A DNA stretch of 42,752 nucleotides, taken from assembly GCA_001823545.1 (NCBI GenBank), contig MHUV01000004.1, positions 16,790-59,541 on the forward strand, in the 5' to 3' direction. Made by a program: the position numbers and the translations under genes. The notes beneath the pieces were generated by a model, which saw only the letters and a list, made by a program, of their open reading frames with translations, searched no databases and had not been told where the DNA came from. The stretch is from Candidatus Yonathbacteria bacterium RIFCSPLOWO2_01_FULL_43_27. GTDB lineage: Bacteria; Patescibacteriota; Minisyncoccia; Phycocordibacterales; UBA1550. Shown here piece by piece: positions 18,497-28,247 of this stretch (positions within the stretch are counted from its first letter, which is position 1; each line of letters opens with the position of its first letter).

Positions 18497-18952
18497 CTAC
18501 TTCCCCGAACTGCCAAAACCACCATCACCACGAGACGTATCCGATAGTTCATCAACAACGACAATGCGCGGACTCTCGATTTTCTGTATGAGCATCTGCG
18601 CAACCTTGTTCCCTGCTTTAATAACATACTCCCGAGAATTAAAATTCCTAATTCCCACTTTCACTTCTCCGCGATACCCCGCATCGATAACACCGCCAAA
18701 TGTTTTTAAACCATGATTAACCGCAAGACCACTCTTGTCCCAAATAAGCCCCGCGTATCCTTCAGGAATTTCCATCGCAATTCCGGTCGAAACAATTGCG
18801 GTTCCTCCGACAGGTACAATAATTTCTTCTGAAGCAAAGAGATCCATGCCAGCATCCATTGCATACGCATACGACGGCACAACAGCTTCAGGGTGTAATT
18901 TTTTAATCTTAATTTCCATACTAGTGAGTGTATTATATTCTGAATTGGCCAT
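18497..18952 (-). CDS. dut: dUTP diphosphatase
   Basis: 151 aa. DAGMDLFA, DKSGLAVNHGLKTFGGVIDAGYRGEV, AQMLIQ and RGDGGFGSSGK motifs. The true start may be MEIKIKKL. Confidence 0.95.
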   Translation of the reverse strand: MANSEYNTLTSMEIKIKKLHPEAVVPSYAYAMDAGMDLFASEEIIVPVGGTAIVSTGIAMEIPEGYAGLIWDKSGLAVNHGLKTFGGVIDAGYRGEVKVGIRNFNSREYVIKAGNKVAQMLIQKIESPRIVVVDELSDTSRGDGGFGSSGK

Positions 18953-18986
18953 AAAAAAAAGCGTACACTATCGTACGCTTTTTTTA
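18953..18986 (-). terminator. Rho-independent terminator after rplK
   Basis: A-tract, GCGTAC-ACTATC-GTACGC, T-tract. Confidence 0.8.
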
Positions 18987-19006
18987 AATAATTCTAAAAT
19001 GTTGGG

Positions 19007-19426
19007 TTATTTTATCTCAACGCCTGCAGAACGTGCTGAGCCAGCAATGATCTTCATTGCAGCCTCGACATCATTTGCATTCAAATCTTTCATCTTGCGT
19101 TCTGCGATCTCGCGAAGTGCTTCTTTTGAAACAGTTCCTGCGCGTGAACCTTTTTTCCCTGAACCTTTTTCAATACCTGCAGCCTTAAAGAGGAGCGCTG
19201 AAGCAGGAGGAGTTTTGGTTACGAACGTAAAGGTACGATCTTCGTATACCGTCACGACAACAGGTACGATATCCCCCATCTGGTCGCGGGTCAAATCGTT
19301 AAACTTGGTAACGAACTCACCAATATTTACGCCTGCCTGACCAAGGGCTGGTCCCAAAGGAGGTGCTGGGGTTGCTTTACCCGCAGGGACCTGTACTTTT
19401 ATTCTTTTTGTTATTTTCTTTGCCAT
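19007..19426 (-). CDS. rplK: 50S ribosomal protein L11
   Basis: 139 aa. [26 protein letters not shown]... Confidence 0.98.
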   Translation of the reverse strand: MAKKITKRIKVQVPAGKATPAPPLGPALGQAGVNIGEFVTKFNDLTRDQMGDIVPVVVTVYEDRTFTFVTKTPPASALLFKAAGIEKGSGKKGSRAGTVSKEALREIAERKMKDLNANDVEAAMKIIAGSARSAGVEIK

Positions 19427-19493
19427 AATATGTTGTTGTGGGGAGTTTACCTTAATTTACAATATTTTTCAAGTCTGCCGTATCCTTCAAAAA

Positions 19494-20039
19494 CTACATC
19501 TTTCTGATCTGCAAGAAATCGAGCTCTACAGGTGTTTCGCGCCCAAACATAGAAATGAGAACTTTTGCACGACCGCGCTCGTTGTCTACTTCTGCAACTT
19601 TACCTTCAAGTTCGTTAAATGGCCCATCGATAATGGTAACCTGATCACCAACCACGAGATCAATAGAGTGCTTAGGCATACTAGCGTTCATTCTCGAGAA
19701 AAGTGTGTCTACTTCTTTCTTATCGAGAGGAACCGGAGTCACACCTGCACCAACAAATCCTGTAACGCGTGGCGTGTTGCGCACTACGTACCATGAATCA
19801 TCCGTAACGATCATTTCCACTAAAATGTACCCAGGGTAAATTTTCTCCTCTGACTCAACGCGCTTCCCTTCACGTACTTTGATTTTCTTTTCCATAGGAA
19901 TAATCACGTTGAAAATCCTATCCTCCATACCGAGGGATTCAATACGCTGTTTCAAATTACGCAATACCGCGTTTTCGTATCCTACATACGTGTGGATCGC
20001 ATACCAATTACGCTCGCCGGTGATCTCTTGTTTTGCCAT
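19494..20039 (-). CDS. nusG: Transcription termination/antitermination protein NusG
   Basis: 181 aa. WYAIHTYVGYENAVLRNLKQRIESLGMED...YPGYILVEMIV...TPRVTGFVG...GDQVTIIDGPFNELEGKVAEVD. Confidence 0.97.
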   Translation of the reverse strand: MAKQEITGERNWYAIHTYVGYENAVLRNLKQRIESLGMEDRIFNVIIPMEKKIKVREGKRVESEEKIYPGYILVEMIVTDDSWYVVRNTPRVTGFVGAGVTPVPLDKKEVDTLFSRMNASMPKHSIDLVVGDQVTIIDGPFNELEGKVAEVDNERGRAKVLISMFGRETPVELDFLQIRKM

Positions 20040-20062
20040 ATGATGTGAGTGATTAAATATTT

Positions 20063-20248
20063 TTAATACCCTCCTACAAACTTCTTGATAAGGAATACAA
20101 ACAAACTATCAAATGCGCCGAGATAGAATGAGGTGGCCACCGAAAGCGCAACGGTCAAAATAGTGTACACAATTGCCTGGCTTCGTGTTGGCCACGTAAC
20201 ATGGGTGAGTTCCCCCTTGGTGTCACGCAAATATTGAATAAATGACAT
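20063..20248 (-). CDS. secE: Preprotein translocase subunit SecE
   Basis: 61 aa. FIQYLRDTKGELTHVTWPTRSQAIVYTILTVALSVATSFYLGAFDSLF, directly upstream of nusG. Confidence 0.92.
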   Translation of the reverse strand: MSFIQYLRDTKGELTHVTWPTRSQAIVYTILTVALSVATSFYLGAFDSLFVFLIKKFVGGY

Positions 20249-20363
20249 AGATAATAATGTATTAATAACCCCGTATCTAAAAAACCGCCCCGGAGGGCTT
20301 TTTTATACAATACTCCTTACCAGATGAAATGTCAACCATACAATAACCTTTATACTAAGCAAT

Positions 20364-20397
20364 AAAAAAAACGCACCTCGTATTGGTGCGTTTTTTT
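20364..20397 (-). terminator. Rho-independent terminator after the SIMPL-domain gene
   Basis: AAAAAAACGCACC-TCGTATT-GGTGCGTTTTTTT. Confidence 0.85.
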
Positions 20398-20410
20398 GAG
20401 AGAAAAGTCC

Positions 20411-21211
20411 TTATCTGATCTCGTATGTTACCGTTACGTTTGACGTAATCTTTTCCTGCCCTTGAGGAAGTTCTGGGGTTGGTGCACTAGGAACACTTTC
20501 TCCTCCTTTTGCCGTCGCGGTATCCAAACGATAAATGGGAAAACTCTGTCCTTCAGAAAACGAGACGATGCGAACCAAGGTCACATCGAGATCGCGCGCA
20601 AGTGTTTCTGCTTTCGCACGTGCCTTTTTGATTGCATCACGACGTGCCTCTGCCCTTAAATCGTCCTCCTTATCGATGGCAAAATTTGGCCCTTGCATAT
20701 CCGTAACACCAAGGGTGCCAAGCGTACCTACTACATCGTTGGTCTTATCAAGATCGCGTACGGTAATAGTAACCGATTGAGAAACCTCATACCCTACAAG
20801 AACCTGCTTTCCTGGGCGGTAGGGTGGGCAATTCAAACCAAGACACGAAACGGTGCCCTCCTGAAACTCATACTTAGGGTATGAGCTATAATTCTGGGTC
20901 TTAATATCTTTATCAGCAATATCAAGCTTCTTGATTGCCTCGAGAACTGCTTTCATTTTTGTATTTACTTTACCTTGTGCATCTTTTACCGTTTTTGCTT
21001 CATCGCGCACACTAAAAGTAATGGTAGCGATATCGGGCGATGCAAACACTTCTCCTTCTCCAGAAACAGAGATTGTATTGGTTGCAGAAACTCCGCCACC
21101 AATGAAACGGTAGCTCTTAATCTCGGTTATGATCATCGTAATCACAAACACCGCACTCAAAAGCGCAAGTAGAGAAAGTACTTGATACAGTTGGTTTTTA
21201 TTGTTTTCCAT
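20411..21211 (-). CDS. SIMPL (DUF541) domain membrane-anchored protein
   Basis: 266 aa. N-terminal TM and ISVSGEGEVFASPDIATITFSVRDEAKTVKDAQGKVNTKMKAVLEAIKKLDI. Confidence 0.85.
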   Translation of the reverse strand: MENNKNQLYQVLSLLALLSAVFVITMIITEIKSYRFIGGGVSATNTISVSGEGEVFASPDIATITFSVRDEAKTVKDAQGKVNTKMKAVLEAIKKLDIADKDIKTQNYSSYPKYEFQEGTVSCLGLNCPPYRPGKQVLVGYEVSQSVTITVRDLDKTNDVVGTLGTLGVTDMQGPNFAIDKEDDLRAEARRDAIKKARAKAETLARDLDVTLVRIVSFSEGQSFPIYRLDTATAKGGESVPSAPTPELPQGQEKITSNVTVTYEIR

Positions 21212-21213
21212 AG

Positions 21214-21588
21214 CTATTTTAGGATGTCGTCGACCTGACGTAAGATCGCCTCCATCGAATAATCGGACTTGATAATGTACCCACGAACACCAAGTTCAAC
21301 TCCTTCGCTCATTTTCCCGAGATCTGAAAGTTGGGTTTCCATAATAACAGGAATGTCCTTACCCCAATCCTCAGAACGAAGTTTTTTCAAAAACTCAATA
21401 CCGGTAACCTTAGGCATCATAAGGTCGAGCATAATAAGGTCAGGGTGTTCATTTTTTGCCACTTCAAAACCTTCAGCGCCATCAAAGCACGAAATTACTT
21501 CATATTTCCCCTGTCTACCTGCAACCAATGAGTCGCGGAGAATCTTTGAGAAGATTTTATCATCATCAATGATAAGTATTTTTTTCAT
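21214..21588 (-). CDS. Response regulator, receiver-only (CheY-like)
   Basis: 124 aa. KKILIIDDDKIFSKIL, DLIMLDLMMPKVTGIEFLKKLR, conserved Lys in GYIIKSDY; no output domain. Confidence 0.9.
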   Translation of the reverse strand: MKKILIIDDDKIFSKILRDSLVAGRQGKYEVISCFDGAEGFEVAKNEHPDLIMLDLMMPKVTGIEFLKKLRSEDWGKDIPVIMETQLSDLGKMSEGVELGVRGYIIKSDYSMEAILRQVDDILK

Positions 21589-21638
21589 ATGTATACAGCT
21601 ATTATATGCTAGTTCAAAAGAAATACCAAGAAGGCAGA

Positions 21639-23426
21639 CTACGCTAAAGGTAGCGTAAAGTAGAACGTACTTCCACTGCCAGATGCTGAGCGTACACCCA
21701 CCATACCACCATGAGACTCCACAATACCCTTCACAATAACAAGCCCGAGCCCTGTCCCCTCGTGGTTTTGCTGTCGGACACTTGATTCAAATTGCGTAAA
21801 TTTATTCCAAAGTTTGCGCGTGTTCTCTGGTGCAATACCTTCACCCGTGTCACTCACTGAAACAATCAAACTATTATCGAGCATAGGTATCGTCTCGCTT
21901 ATAGTGTCTTTCTTAGACCAAAGTACTCCTGTAGTAATACTCTCGACAGAAACACCATCTTGACGATATGGGGCACATCGAATAGTTACTGTGCCACCCT
22001 TAGGTGTATATTTGAGCGCGTTTGAAACAAGGTTATCAACAACCTGCGAAATTCTTTTTGTATCAAGGAGGATACTCGTGGGTGTTTCTTTTGCAAATTC
22101 ATAATGAAGCAGCACTCCTTTATCTTGAGCGGTAGCACTAAAAAATTTTACTCGCTCTGAAATAATTTCTTTAATATCAAACGGATGTTTATCTACTTCA
22201 AATTTTCCGGCCTCGAGACGTGCAACGTCCAAGAGATCATTCACCAAACTGAGCATCGAAGAAGAACTTTCATAAAGCATCGAGATATATTCTTTGCGCT
22301 CTTCTTTGTTATCAAGCACGTTACCGGTACTCAACATCTCACCAATTTTTTTAATATTCCCTAATGGTGAGCGAAGTTCGTGCACCATCATTGACGTAAA
22401 ATCACTACGCATTTTTTCTGCTTCTTTTTCGTGCGTCATATCATGGAAGATTACCGCACCACCAAGAATTTCTCCTTTTGCAACACCGGTATTTGTTTTA
22501 ACTGGCGTTACGAGTATCTGGTAATACTTATCTCCTAAAAGAATTTCCTCTCCCTTGATTACCTTATCGAGCTTGATTGCTTCTTCGAGTTTTCCTTTGA
22601 TATCAAATGTATTTTTAAGAATATCAATAAAATCAAAAATAGTAGGCACTCCTTCGCGCGCAAAACCAATGATTGTTTTTGCTGCGGGATTCGCAGCGAT
22701 CACACGGTAGTCGCGATCAGTCATCACTACGCCCTCAATCATACTTTCAAGCATTGCGGCTATTTTACCCTGTTCCGTCTTAACCACTTCTTCTAGTTTT
22801 GTGACCGCTTGCGACGCCTGATTGATAATCTTATAGAGAATCTCCATTTCCGCCTCCTTATACAAACCCGCTTTCGTGCTTGCAATAGTGAGTACCCCAA
22901 CCAATTCATCGCCGATGACAAGAGGGATATTAAAATATGACTCAATAGGTTCGGAAAGCACCTCGAGCATCAGCGCGCCGGTAACAATCTCTTCTATTTG
23001 TGTATTTACTAGATCACGCCCCAAAAGTGCGCTCAACGAAGAGAGCATGCGCGTGCGCATATCTTTGATGAATTGTGGTGACACCGAGCGATCAAGATCT
23101 ATTTTGAAAACAATCTTTGATGGTTCGAGGAGCATATACGAAACCGCATTGTACTCCAGAAATTGATTGAGGGATCCTGAGATAACGTCGAGAATTTTTT
23201 TAATATTGAGCGAATATCCTGTGCGGTCTGAAATTTCTTTCAAAATTGCGAGCTCATACAAGCGACGTTTCACTTCCTGCTCCTTCCCCTCCATTCCCTC
23301 ACGCATATGCTTCGTCCACCAATACATAAAAATTCCTACCACAAGGAAGAGCGTTAGGGTAATAGAAATGAAAGGAAGATATTCAGAAGGAGCCATAGGA
23401 ATTAGTAACCAACATACGAACGGCAA
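21639..23426 (-). CDS. Sensor histidine kinase (TM, GAF-like, PAS, HisKA, HATPase)
   Basis: 595 aa. H-box FTSMMVHELRSPLGNIKKIGEML, N-box VDNLVSNALKYTPKGG, G-boxes VSDTGEGIAPE and GTGLGLVIVKGIVESHGG. Confidence 0.93.
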   Translation of the reverse strand: MPFVCWLLIPMAPSEYLPFISITLTLFLVVGIFMYWWTKHMREGMEGKEQEVKRRLYELAILKEISDRTGYSLNIKKILDVISGSLNQFLEYNAVSYMLLEPSKIVFKIDLDRSVSPQFIKDMRTRMLSSLSALLGRDLVNTQIEEIVTGALMLEVLSEPIESYFNIPLVIGDELVGVLTIASTKAGLYKEAEMEILYKIINQASQAVTKLEEVVKTEQGKIAAMLESMIEGVVMTDRDYRVIAANPAAKTIIGFAREGVPTIFDFIDILKNTFDIKGKLEEAIKLDKVIKGEEILLGDKYYQILVTPVKTNTGVAKGEILGGAVIFHDMTHEKEAEKMRSDFTSMMVHELRSPLGNIKKIGEMLSTGNVLDNKEERKEYISMLYESSSSMLSLVNDLLDVARLEAGKFEVDKHPFDIKEIISERVKFFSATAQDKGVLLHYEFAKETPTSILLDTKRISQVVDNLVSNALKYTPKGGTVTIRCAPYRQDGVSVESITTGVLWSKKDTISETIPMLDNSLIVSVSDTGEGIAPENTRKLWNKFTQFESSVRQQNHEGTGLGLVIVKGIVESHGGMVGVRSASGSGSTFYFTLPLA

Positions 23427-23448
23427 TACTCCTTAAAAACAATGTGTC

Positions 23449-23712
23449 CTAGAGAGATTTTATCTCTGGATACTTGGTAAAAATAGGACCAAGAGCATTT
23501 CTCACAATCTGTCCAGAAAGCTCCACGTATGCATCAATAAGTTTTTTAAGTGCTTGTGCGGGATCACCTTGTACCTCAGCTACTTTTCCATCAACGAAAC
23601 TAATTTCAGTAACTTTTTTTGCGCGCAACAACGCCATTTCAGGACCAAGGATAATACTTTGCTTTGCAATAATTTCAGTCATCACTGCTTTATATTGTTC
23701 AATCTGTTCCAT
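23449..23712 (-). CDS. Conserved-looking small protein, unknown function
   Basis: 87 aa, no obvious signal; located between the kinase gene and a small membrane protein gene on the same strand. Confidence 0.6.
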   Translation of the reverse strand: MEQIEQYKAVMTEIIAKQSIILGPEMALLRAKKVTEISFVDGKVAEVQGDPAQALKKLIDAYVELSGQIVRNALGPIFTKYPEIKSL

Positions 23713-23738
23713 AGTGTTTTGTATAAAATATAAATAAC

Positions 23739-24062
23739 CTATCCGTTTATCACTTTAAGGAGTTTATTTGCTCCTACACCCATTAACGCAAACCCTGCAA
23801 TATAGAGCGGTCCGTACATAAACGTCAGCGTAGGAAGAAATTCTTGAAACCACACCATATTTGCCATAAAACCAAAGAACACGAAAAGCATTCCTCCACT
23901 GAAATATGCGAGCACGGTACCAAATACTCCCCCACGCATTTTGCGTGAGAGCATTGCCACGGCGATGGTCATCGCAAAAGCAACAATAACCGTGGACCAG
24001 AATGAAAAGTTCTCGAGAACACTAGCGTACACGTCAATATATTCAAAAGTAGTGAGCATCAT
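23739..24062 (-). CDS. Small multi-pass membrane protein
   Basis: 107 aa with three hydrophobic segments. Confidence 0.6.
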   Translation of the reverse strand: MMLTTFEYIDVYASVLENFSFWSTVIVAFAMTIAVAMLSRKMRGGVFGTVLAYFSGGMLFVFFGFMANMVWFQEFLPTLTFMYGPLYIAGFALMGVGANKLLKVING

Positions 24063-24148
24063 AACATTGATAATTTATTGGTAAAAGAAACGATGTCATT
24101 AGTATACCACAGCCACAATAAAACAAACGAGAAGAAATGGTACTTTTA

Positions 24149-25465
24149 TTACTCGTTAGTATTCCCCAAGTTCTTTCTTACCGCTTGTTTATACTCCTCT
24201 ACGTACGGCTGATCAAAAGCATTGATATCAAGTAACTGCGCAAGATACATCACCACGCACATCTCGAATTGCATCAACGCACCTATTCCCTGAAGAGAAA
24301 TTTCGGGGAGCTCGATCTCAGAAAAACGAATACCCCGCTTTTGATATACCTCTTTCACCCCTCGGTAAATTATTTCCATTATTTGGCACGGTGCACGACC
24401 AGAAACCCCTGGAACGAGAGAGAGGAGTGCCCGTTCATTTGAAAAAAGATCGTGTCCCCAATGTGAAGAATTTACACGCACAATCGTGCGCGCAAATAGT
24501 GCGGGGTCCGACAGATACAACTGCTCAACAGAATGAAGGTCCGTGGTGCCAATCGATGCAGTTGGTACGATATGGTGCTTGGTGGGTACACCATCTCTTG
24601 TAACATCCTTACCGAGCGATTCGGCAAAAAGTTGACGATACCATTTACCAAAAGATTCTAACTCTGGATGAAAGAGGAGGAGATCAAAAATAACGGCACC
24701 ATCTCTACTTTGCGACACAATGTCGCATGCAACACGAAACGCGTCACTCTCTGCTCCGCGCTCAACACACTCTGTAACAACCTCCCCCGCTCCTTGGATA
24801 AGTTTGTCAGCTTCTATCCCAACCGCAAGAAGTGGGAATACTCCGACAGGAGAAAAAACCGAAAAACGTCCGCCAACAGTTTTAGGAATAGGGAGTAATT
24901 GGACACCCTCTTTCTCCCCCGCGTGCCACAGCGGAGATCCTTCGTCAGTAATATATACCATACGGTCATTTATGGTACCGAGTTTTTTTTCAAGCGCATC
25001 AATGAGAAAAGAAGCGTTGACCATCGTTTCGGTTGTACCTCCTGATTTGCTAATCACGGCAATAATAATCTCATCTTTGGACGCTACTTCCTCAACAATG
25101 ATCCCCGTGAGGTCTCCTAAAAATTCAGGGGAACACGTATCAGCAAAAATCATTTTGGGTAACGAGGGACCATACCCATCAATCGTTCCACACATCGCCT
25201 CATACACTGCTTTCGTGCCAAGATACGAACCTCCAATACCAACCACTACTACATACGAAAGGTTTGGGGTAGAGAGTTTTTCCGCAAGAAGACGCGACTT
25301 TTCAAAAAGTTCATTATCGAAAGGCAAACGCAAAGAGCTCTCAGGGAGCAAGTAACTCCTATCGCTCATTGCACGACGCATGGTTGCAGCATAGTCAGTA
25401 GCGTGAGCACGAAATTCTTCCTGCCCCATAATTGGCGTAAGGTCGTGAGGATTTATGTATTTCAT
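24149..25465 (-). CDS. pgi: Glucose-6-phosphate isomerase
   Basis: 438 aa. VVVGIGGSYLGTKAVYEA, IAVISKSGGTTETM, SFGKWYRQLFAESLGKD, GTTDLHSVEQL. Confidence 0.95.
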   Translation of the reverse strand: MKYINPHDLTPIMGQEEFRAHATDYAATMRRAMSDRSYLLPESSLRLPFDNELFEKSRLLAEKLSTPNLSYVVVVGIGGSYLGTKAVYEAMCGTIDGYGPSLPKMIFADTCSPEFLGDLTGIIVEEVASKDEIIIAVISKSGGTTETMVNASFLIDALEKKLGTINDRMVYITDEGSPLWHAGEKEGVQLLPIPKTVGGRFSVFSPVGVFPLLAVGIEADKLIQGAGEVVTECVERGAESDAFRVACDIVSQSRDGAVIFDLLLFHPELESFGKWYRQLFAESLGKDVTRDGVPTKHHIVPTASIGTTDLHSVEQLYLSDPALFARTIVRVNSSHWGHDLFSNERALLSLVPGVSGRAPCQIMEIIYRGVKEVYQKRGIRFSEIELPEISLQGIGALMQFEMCVVMYLAQLLDINAFDQPYVEEYKQAVRKNLGNTNE

Positions 25466-25550
25466 ATGGGTACATTCTACACCAAAAACATCAATTGTGT
25501 AATGTTGTCACGACGGTTGCCCTTGACCAACAATTTGCTACAATGATCCC

Positions 25551-26207
25551 ATGGATACACAAAAAAGAATCGTTATTTGGGCATCAGCAGTATTAATCAT
25601 TGGCATTATTGCCGTAGGGGCGTGGAGTATTGCTACTGGACCCACAACAACACCAATCAATAATAACGGACTTCTTTCAGAAGAGGTGACGGCGAGCGAT
25701 TGGACAAAAGGTGCACAAAACCCCAAAGTTACCCTCGTTGAGTACAGCGACTTCCAATGCCCTGCCTGCGCCGCATATTTTGAGATGGTTGAACAAGCAG
25801 TCACCGAATACGACGACCGCCTATCGTTCACCTACCGACACTTCCCGCTCGCGCAACACAAGAATGCACAGAGTGCGAGCTATGCTTCCGAGGCAGCAGG
25901 AAAACAGGGGAAATTTTGGGAAATGCACAAAATGATTTTTGAGCAACAAGCAGACTGGGCAGAAAAAAACAACGCTTCGGAGATTTTTAAAGGATACGCA
26001 CAAGAACTCAAACTCGACCTCGCACGTTACGCGACAGACGTAGCATCTACTGAGATTAAGGATGCGGTGTCACACGACAGAGATACGGGATTGCGTTCTG
26101 GAGTTGATTCTACTCCTTCGTTTTACCTCAATGGTAAAAAAATGCAGAACCCTCGTAGTTACGATGAACTTAAAGCGCTTATTGAATTTGCGATTGTAAA
26201 TGGCTAA
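25551..26207 (+). CDS. DsbA-family thiol oxidoreductase, membrane-anchored
   Basis: 218 aa. N-terminal TM; VTLVEYSDFQCPACAAYFEMVEQ (CPAC), GVDSTPSFYLNGKK (cis-Pro). Confidence 0.93.
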   Translation: MDTQKRIVIWASAVLIIGIIAVGAWSIATGPTTTPINNNGLLSEEVTASDWTKGAQNPKVTLVEYSDFQCPACAAYFEMVEQAVTEYDDRLSFTYRHFPLAQHKNAQSASYASEAAGKQGKFWEMHKMIFEQQADWAEKNNASEIFKGYAQELKLDLARYATDVASTEIKDAVSHDRDTGLRSGVDSTPSFYLNGKKMQNPRSYDELKALIEFAIVNG

Positions 26208-26240
26208 TCACCAAAATACTTAGTACATATTCTACTCTTT

Positions 26241-26687
26241 ATGAACACCCTTATTAGCAAAATAACTCCTACACTTCTCATTATACTTATCCTCGTATTT
26301 TCTCTTATGGGGTTTTCTGATGCGCTATTTCTCTTTATTAAAAAAATCGCAGGGGGTCCTATCCCCTGCTTTATCGGAACAGGGTGTGATACCGTCGCAA
26401 GTTCCCCATATTCAAATATCTTTGGTATCCCTGTTGCACTCTATGGCGTAGCGTTCTATCTTCTTATTGGTGTATGTACGCTTTTCTACCTTGATACGAA
26501 GAAAATGTTCTTTGCACGTCTTCTTCTCCCCCTTACCACGCTCGGATTTCTTATGTCGCTTTACTTCATATATGTACAAAAATTTCTCATCGGCGCATTC
26601 TGCGTGTACTGTATTATTTCAGCGATTATTTCCACAATTCTTTTTGTCCTTGGTATTGTAAGTCGTTACGTAATTCGCACCCCATAA
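26241..26687 (+). CDS. Vitamin K epoxide reductase (VKOR) family protein
   Basis: 148 aa, four TM segments. GCDTVASSPYSNIFGIPVALYGVAFY and FCVYCIISAIIS (CxxC); follows the dsbA-like gene. Confidence 0.92.
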   Translation: MNTLISKITPTLLIILILVFSLMGFSDALFLFIKKIAGGPIPCFIGTGCDTVASSPYSNIFGIPVALYGVAFYLLIGVCTLFYLDTKKMFFARLLLPLTTLGFLMSLYFIYVQKFLIGAFCVYCIISAIISTILFVLGIVSRYVIRTP

Positions 26688-26693
26688 TAAAGG

Positions 26694-27596
26694 TTATCTT
26701 TCGTTTTTCACGCTTATATCCTCTCCATCAGTAACAAATGTTATCGTGCCGCGTTCGGCAGTACTAAAAGAAGGAATATTAAATTCATCAAGAAGGTTCA
26801 CCACCTCCTTATGAGGATGGCCGTAGGGATTTTCCTTACCAGCAGAAATGATCGCATAAGAAGGATTTACAGCAGAAAGAAACATACGTGAAGTCGATGT
26901 GCGAGAACCATGATGTCCAAGTTTAAGAACCGTCGATGCCATCATAGGTGAACCTGATTCTATATTAATATGTTTACTGATGATGTATTTTTCTATCTCC
27001 TGTGGCGCATCACCAGTAAACAAGAAAGATTTGGTGCCGTAGGAAAGTTTTGCAACGATTGAAGCTGTGTTTGTTTCCCACCCGACAACATTTCTATCAG
27101 GAGAAAGGATTTCAAGAACAACACCAGTATCGAGAATGATGCGTTCCCCACTACGCGCAAGAACACGCGTAGCACCTTCCTTCTGTATTTCATTTTCAAA
27201 TGCCTCATATACACCCGTCGCAGAAGTATTTTCTGTGGTTACGACACCATCTATCTGCATACGAGAAAGAACGTCGGGAAGTCCTCCGGTATGATCCTGA
27301 TCAGGATGCGTTGCAATAACGAGGTCGAGTGAACGATCCCAAAACGGCATAACGCGACCGAGCGCACGAAGTGTTTGTCGACCTCGCCCACCATCGATAA
27401 GAACCTGATTACCATTCGGCGCTTCTATATAAATAGCATCACCCTGTCCTACATCTAAAAAAGACACCGTGAGTTCGCCACGCCGATCGCTCCGTATCTC
27501 GATTCCCCAAATGAACAAATTTGCAAGGAGAAGAGCACCAAGCACTAACCATTGAATATATTTTTTCTGAACCTGTAGCAATAAAGAAGCGGGCAT
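26694..27596 (-). CDS. ComEC-like metallo-beta-lactamase-fold protein (stand-alone)
   Basis: About 300 aa using the internal Met. VSFLDVGQGDAIYIEAPNGNQVLIDGG, THPDQDHTGGL, LGHHGSRTSTS, SAGKENPYGHPH. The ORF extends to 27650. Confidence 0.85.
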   Translation of the reverse strand: MPASLLLQVQKKYIQWLVLGALLLANLFIWGIEIRSDRRGELTVSFLDVGQGDAIYIEAPNGNQVLIDGGRGRQTLRALGRVMPFWDRSLDLVIATHPDQDHTGGLPDVLSRMQIDGVVTTENTSATGVYEAFENEIQKEGATRVLARSGERIILDTGVVLEILSPDRNVVGWETNTASIVAKLSYGTKSFLFTGDAPQEIEKYIISKHINIESGSPMMASTVLKLGHHGSRTSTSRMFLSAVNPSYAIISAGKENPYGHPHKEVVNLLDEFNIPSFSTAERGTITFVTDGEDISVKNER

Positions 27597-27643
27597 TATG
27601 GTACTATATATAATAGCACTCACGGAAACACTTTTCTCACCAT

Positions 27644-28243
27644 ATGCCAACAGATATCAACATCGAAATGATTATTACCGTTGCCGGATATTTCGGTATT
27701 TTTGCGCTTATGGTAGCAAATGGGGCGCTTTCATTCCCTTCTAGTCAGGTACTCTACGTTGTTACCGGATACTTTATTGCACAAGAAAAACTTTTACTCA
27801 TCCCCGTGCTTTTAGCTGGAGCACTTGGCAACACGGTGGGCAACATCATCCTTTACGAACTTGCCCGGAAATACGGTAAATCCTTTATCATAAAATTAAA
27901 ACTGTTTCCCTCAAGAGAACTTGAGAAAGTAGAAATGGCATTCCAGAAAAAAGGTGCGTGGTTTATTTTTATTGGTAAATTACTCCCCGCAATTAAAGTA
28001 TTCGTTCCTATTCCTGCAGGGCTTGGCAAAATGCACCGTGGTTTTTTCGCATTGCTTATGTTTATTGCATCATTTATCTGGGCACTCGGCTTTATCGCCC
28101 TCGGTTATTTTTTTGGAGGAACGTTTAAAGTATTTGGCCTCTACGCGCTCATCCCTATCGCCATTGCGATTATTGTCGTGGCACTTTTCTACCGATACCT
28201 CAACAGTAATGAGATATTAAATGAATTAAAAAAAGAGGAGTAA
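27644..28243 (+). CDS. DedA-family membrane protein
   Basis: 199 aa. GNTVGNIILYELARKYGKSFIIK, GKLLPAIKVFVPIPAGLGKM, several TM helices. Confidence 0.85.
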   Translation: MPTDINIEMIITVAGYFGIFALMVANGALSFPSSQVLYVVTGYFIAQEKLLLIPVLLAGALGNTVGNIILYELARKYGKSFIIKLKLFPSRELEKVEMAFQKKGAWFIFIGKLLPAIKVFVPIPAGLGKMHRGFFALLMFIASFIWALGFIALGYFFGGTFKVFGLYALIPIAIAIIVVALFYRYLNSNEILNELKKEE

Positions 28244-28247
28244 AACA

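Noticed and set aside
24720-25355. 211-aa plus-strand ORF
   Set aside because: Antisense to pgi; Ser/Thr/Pro-rich shadow composition.
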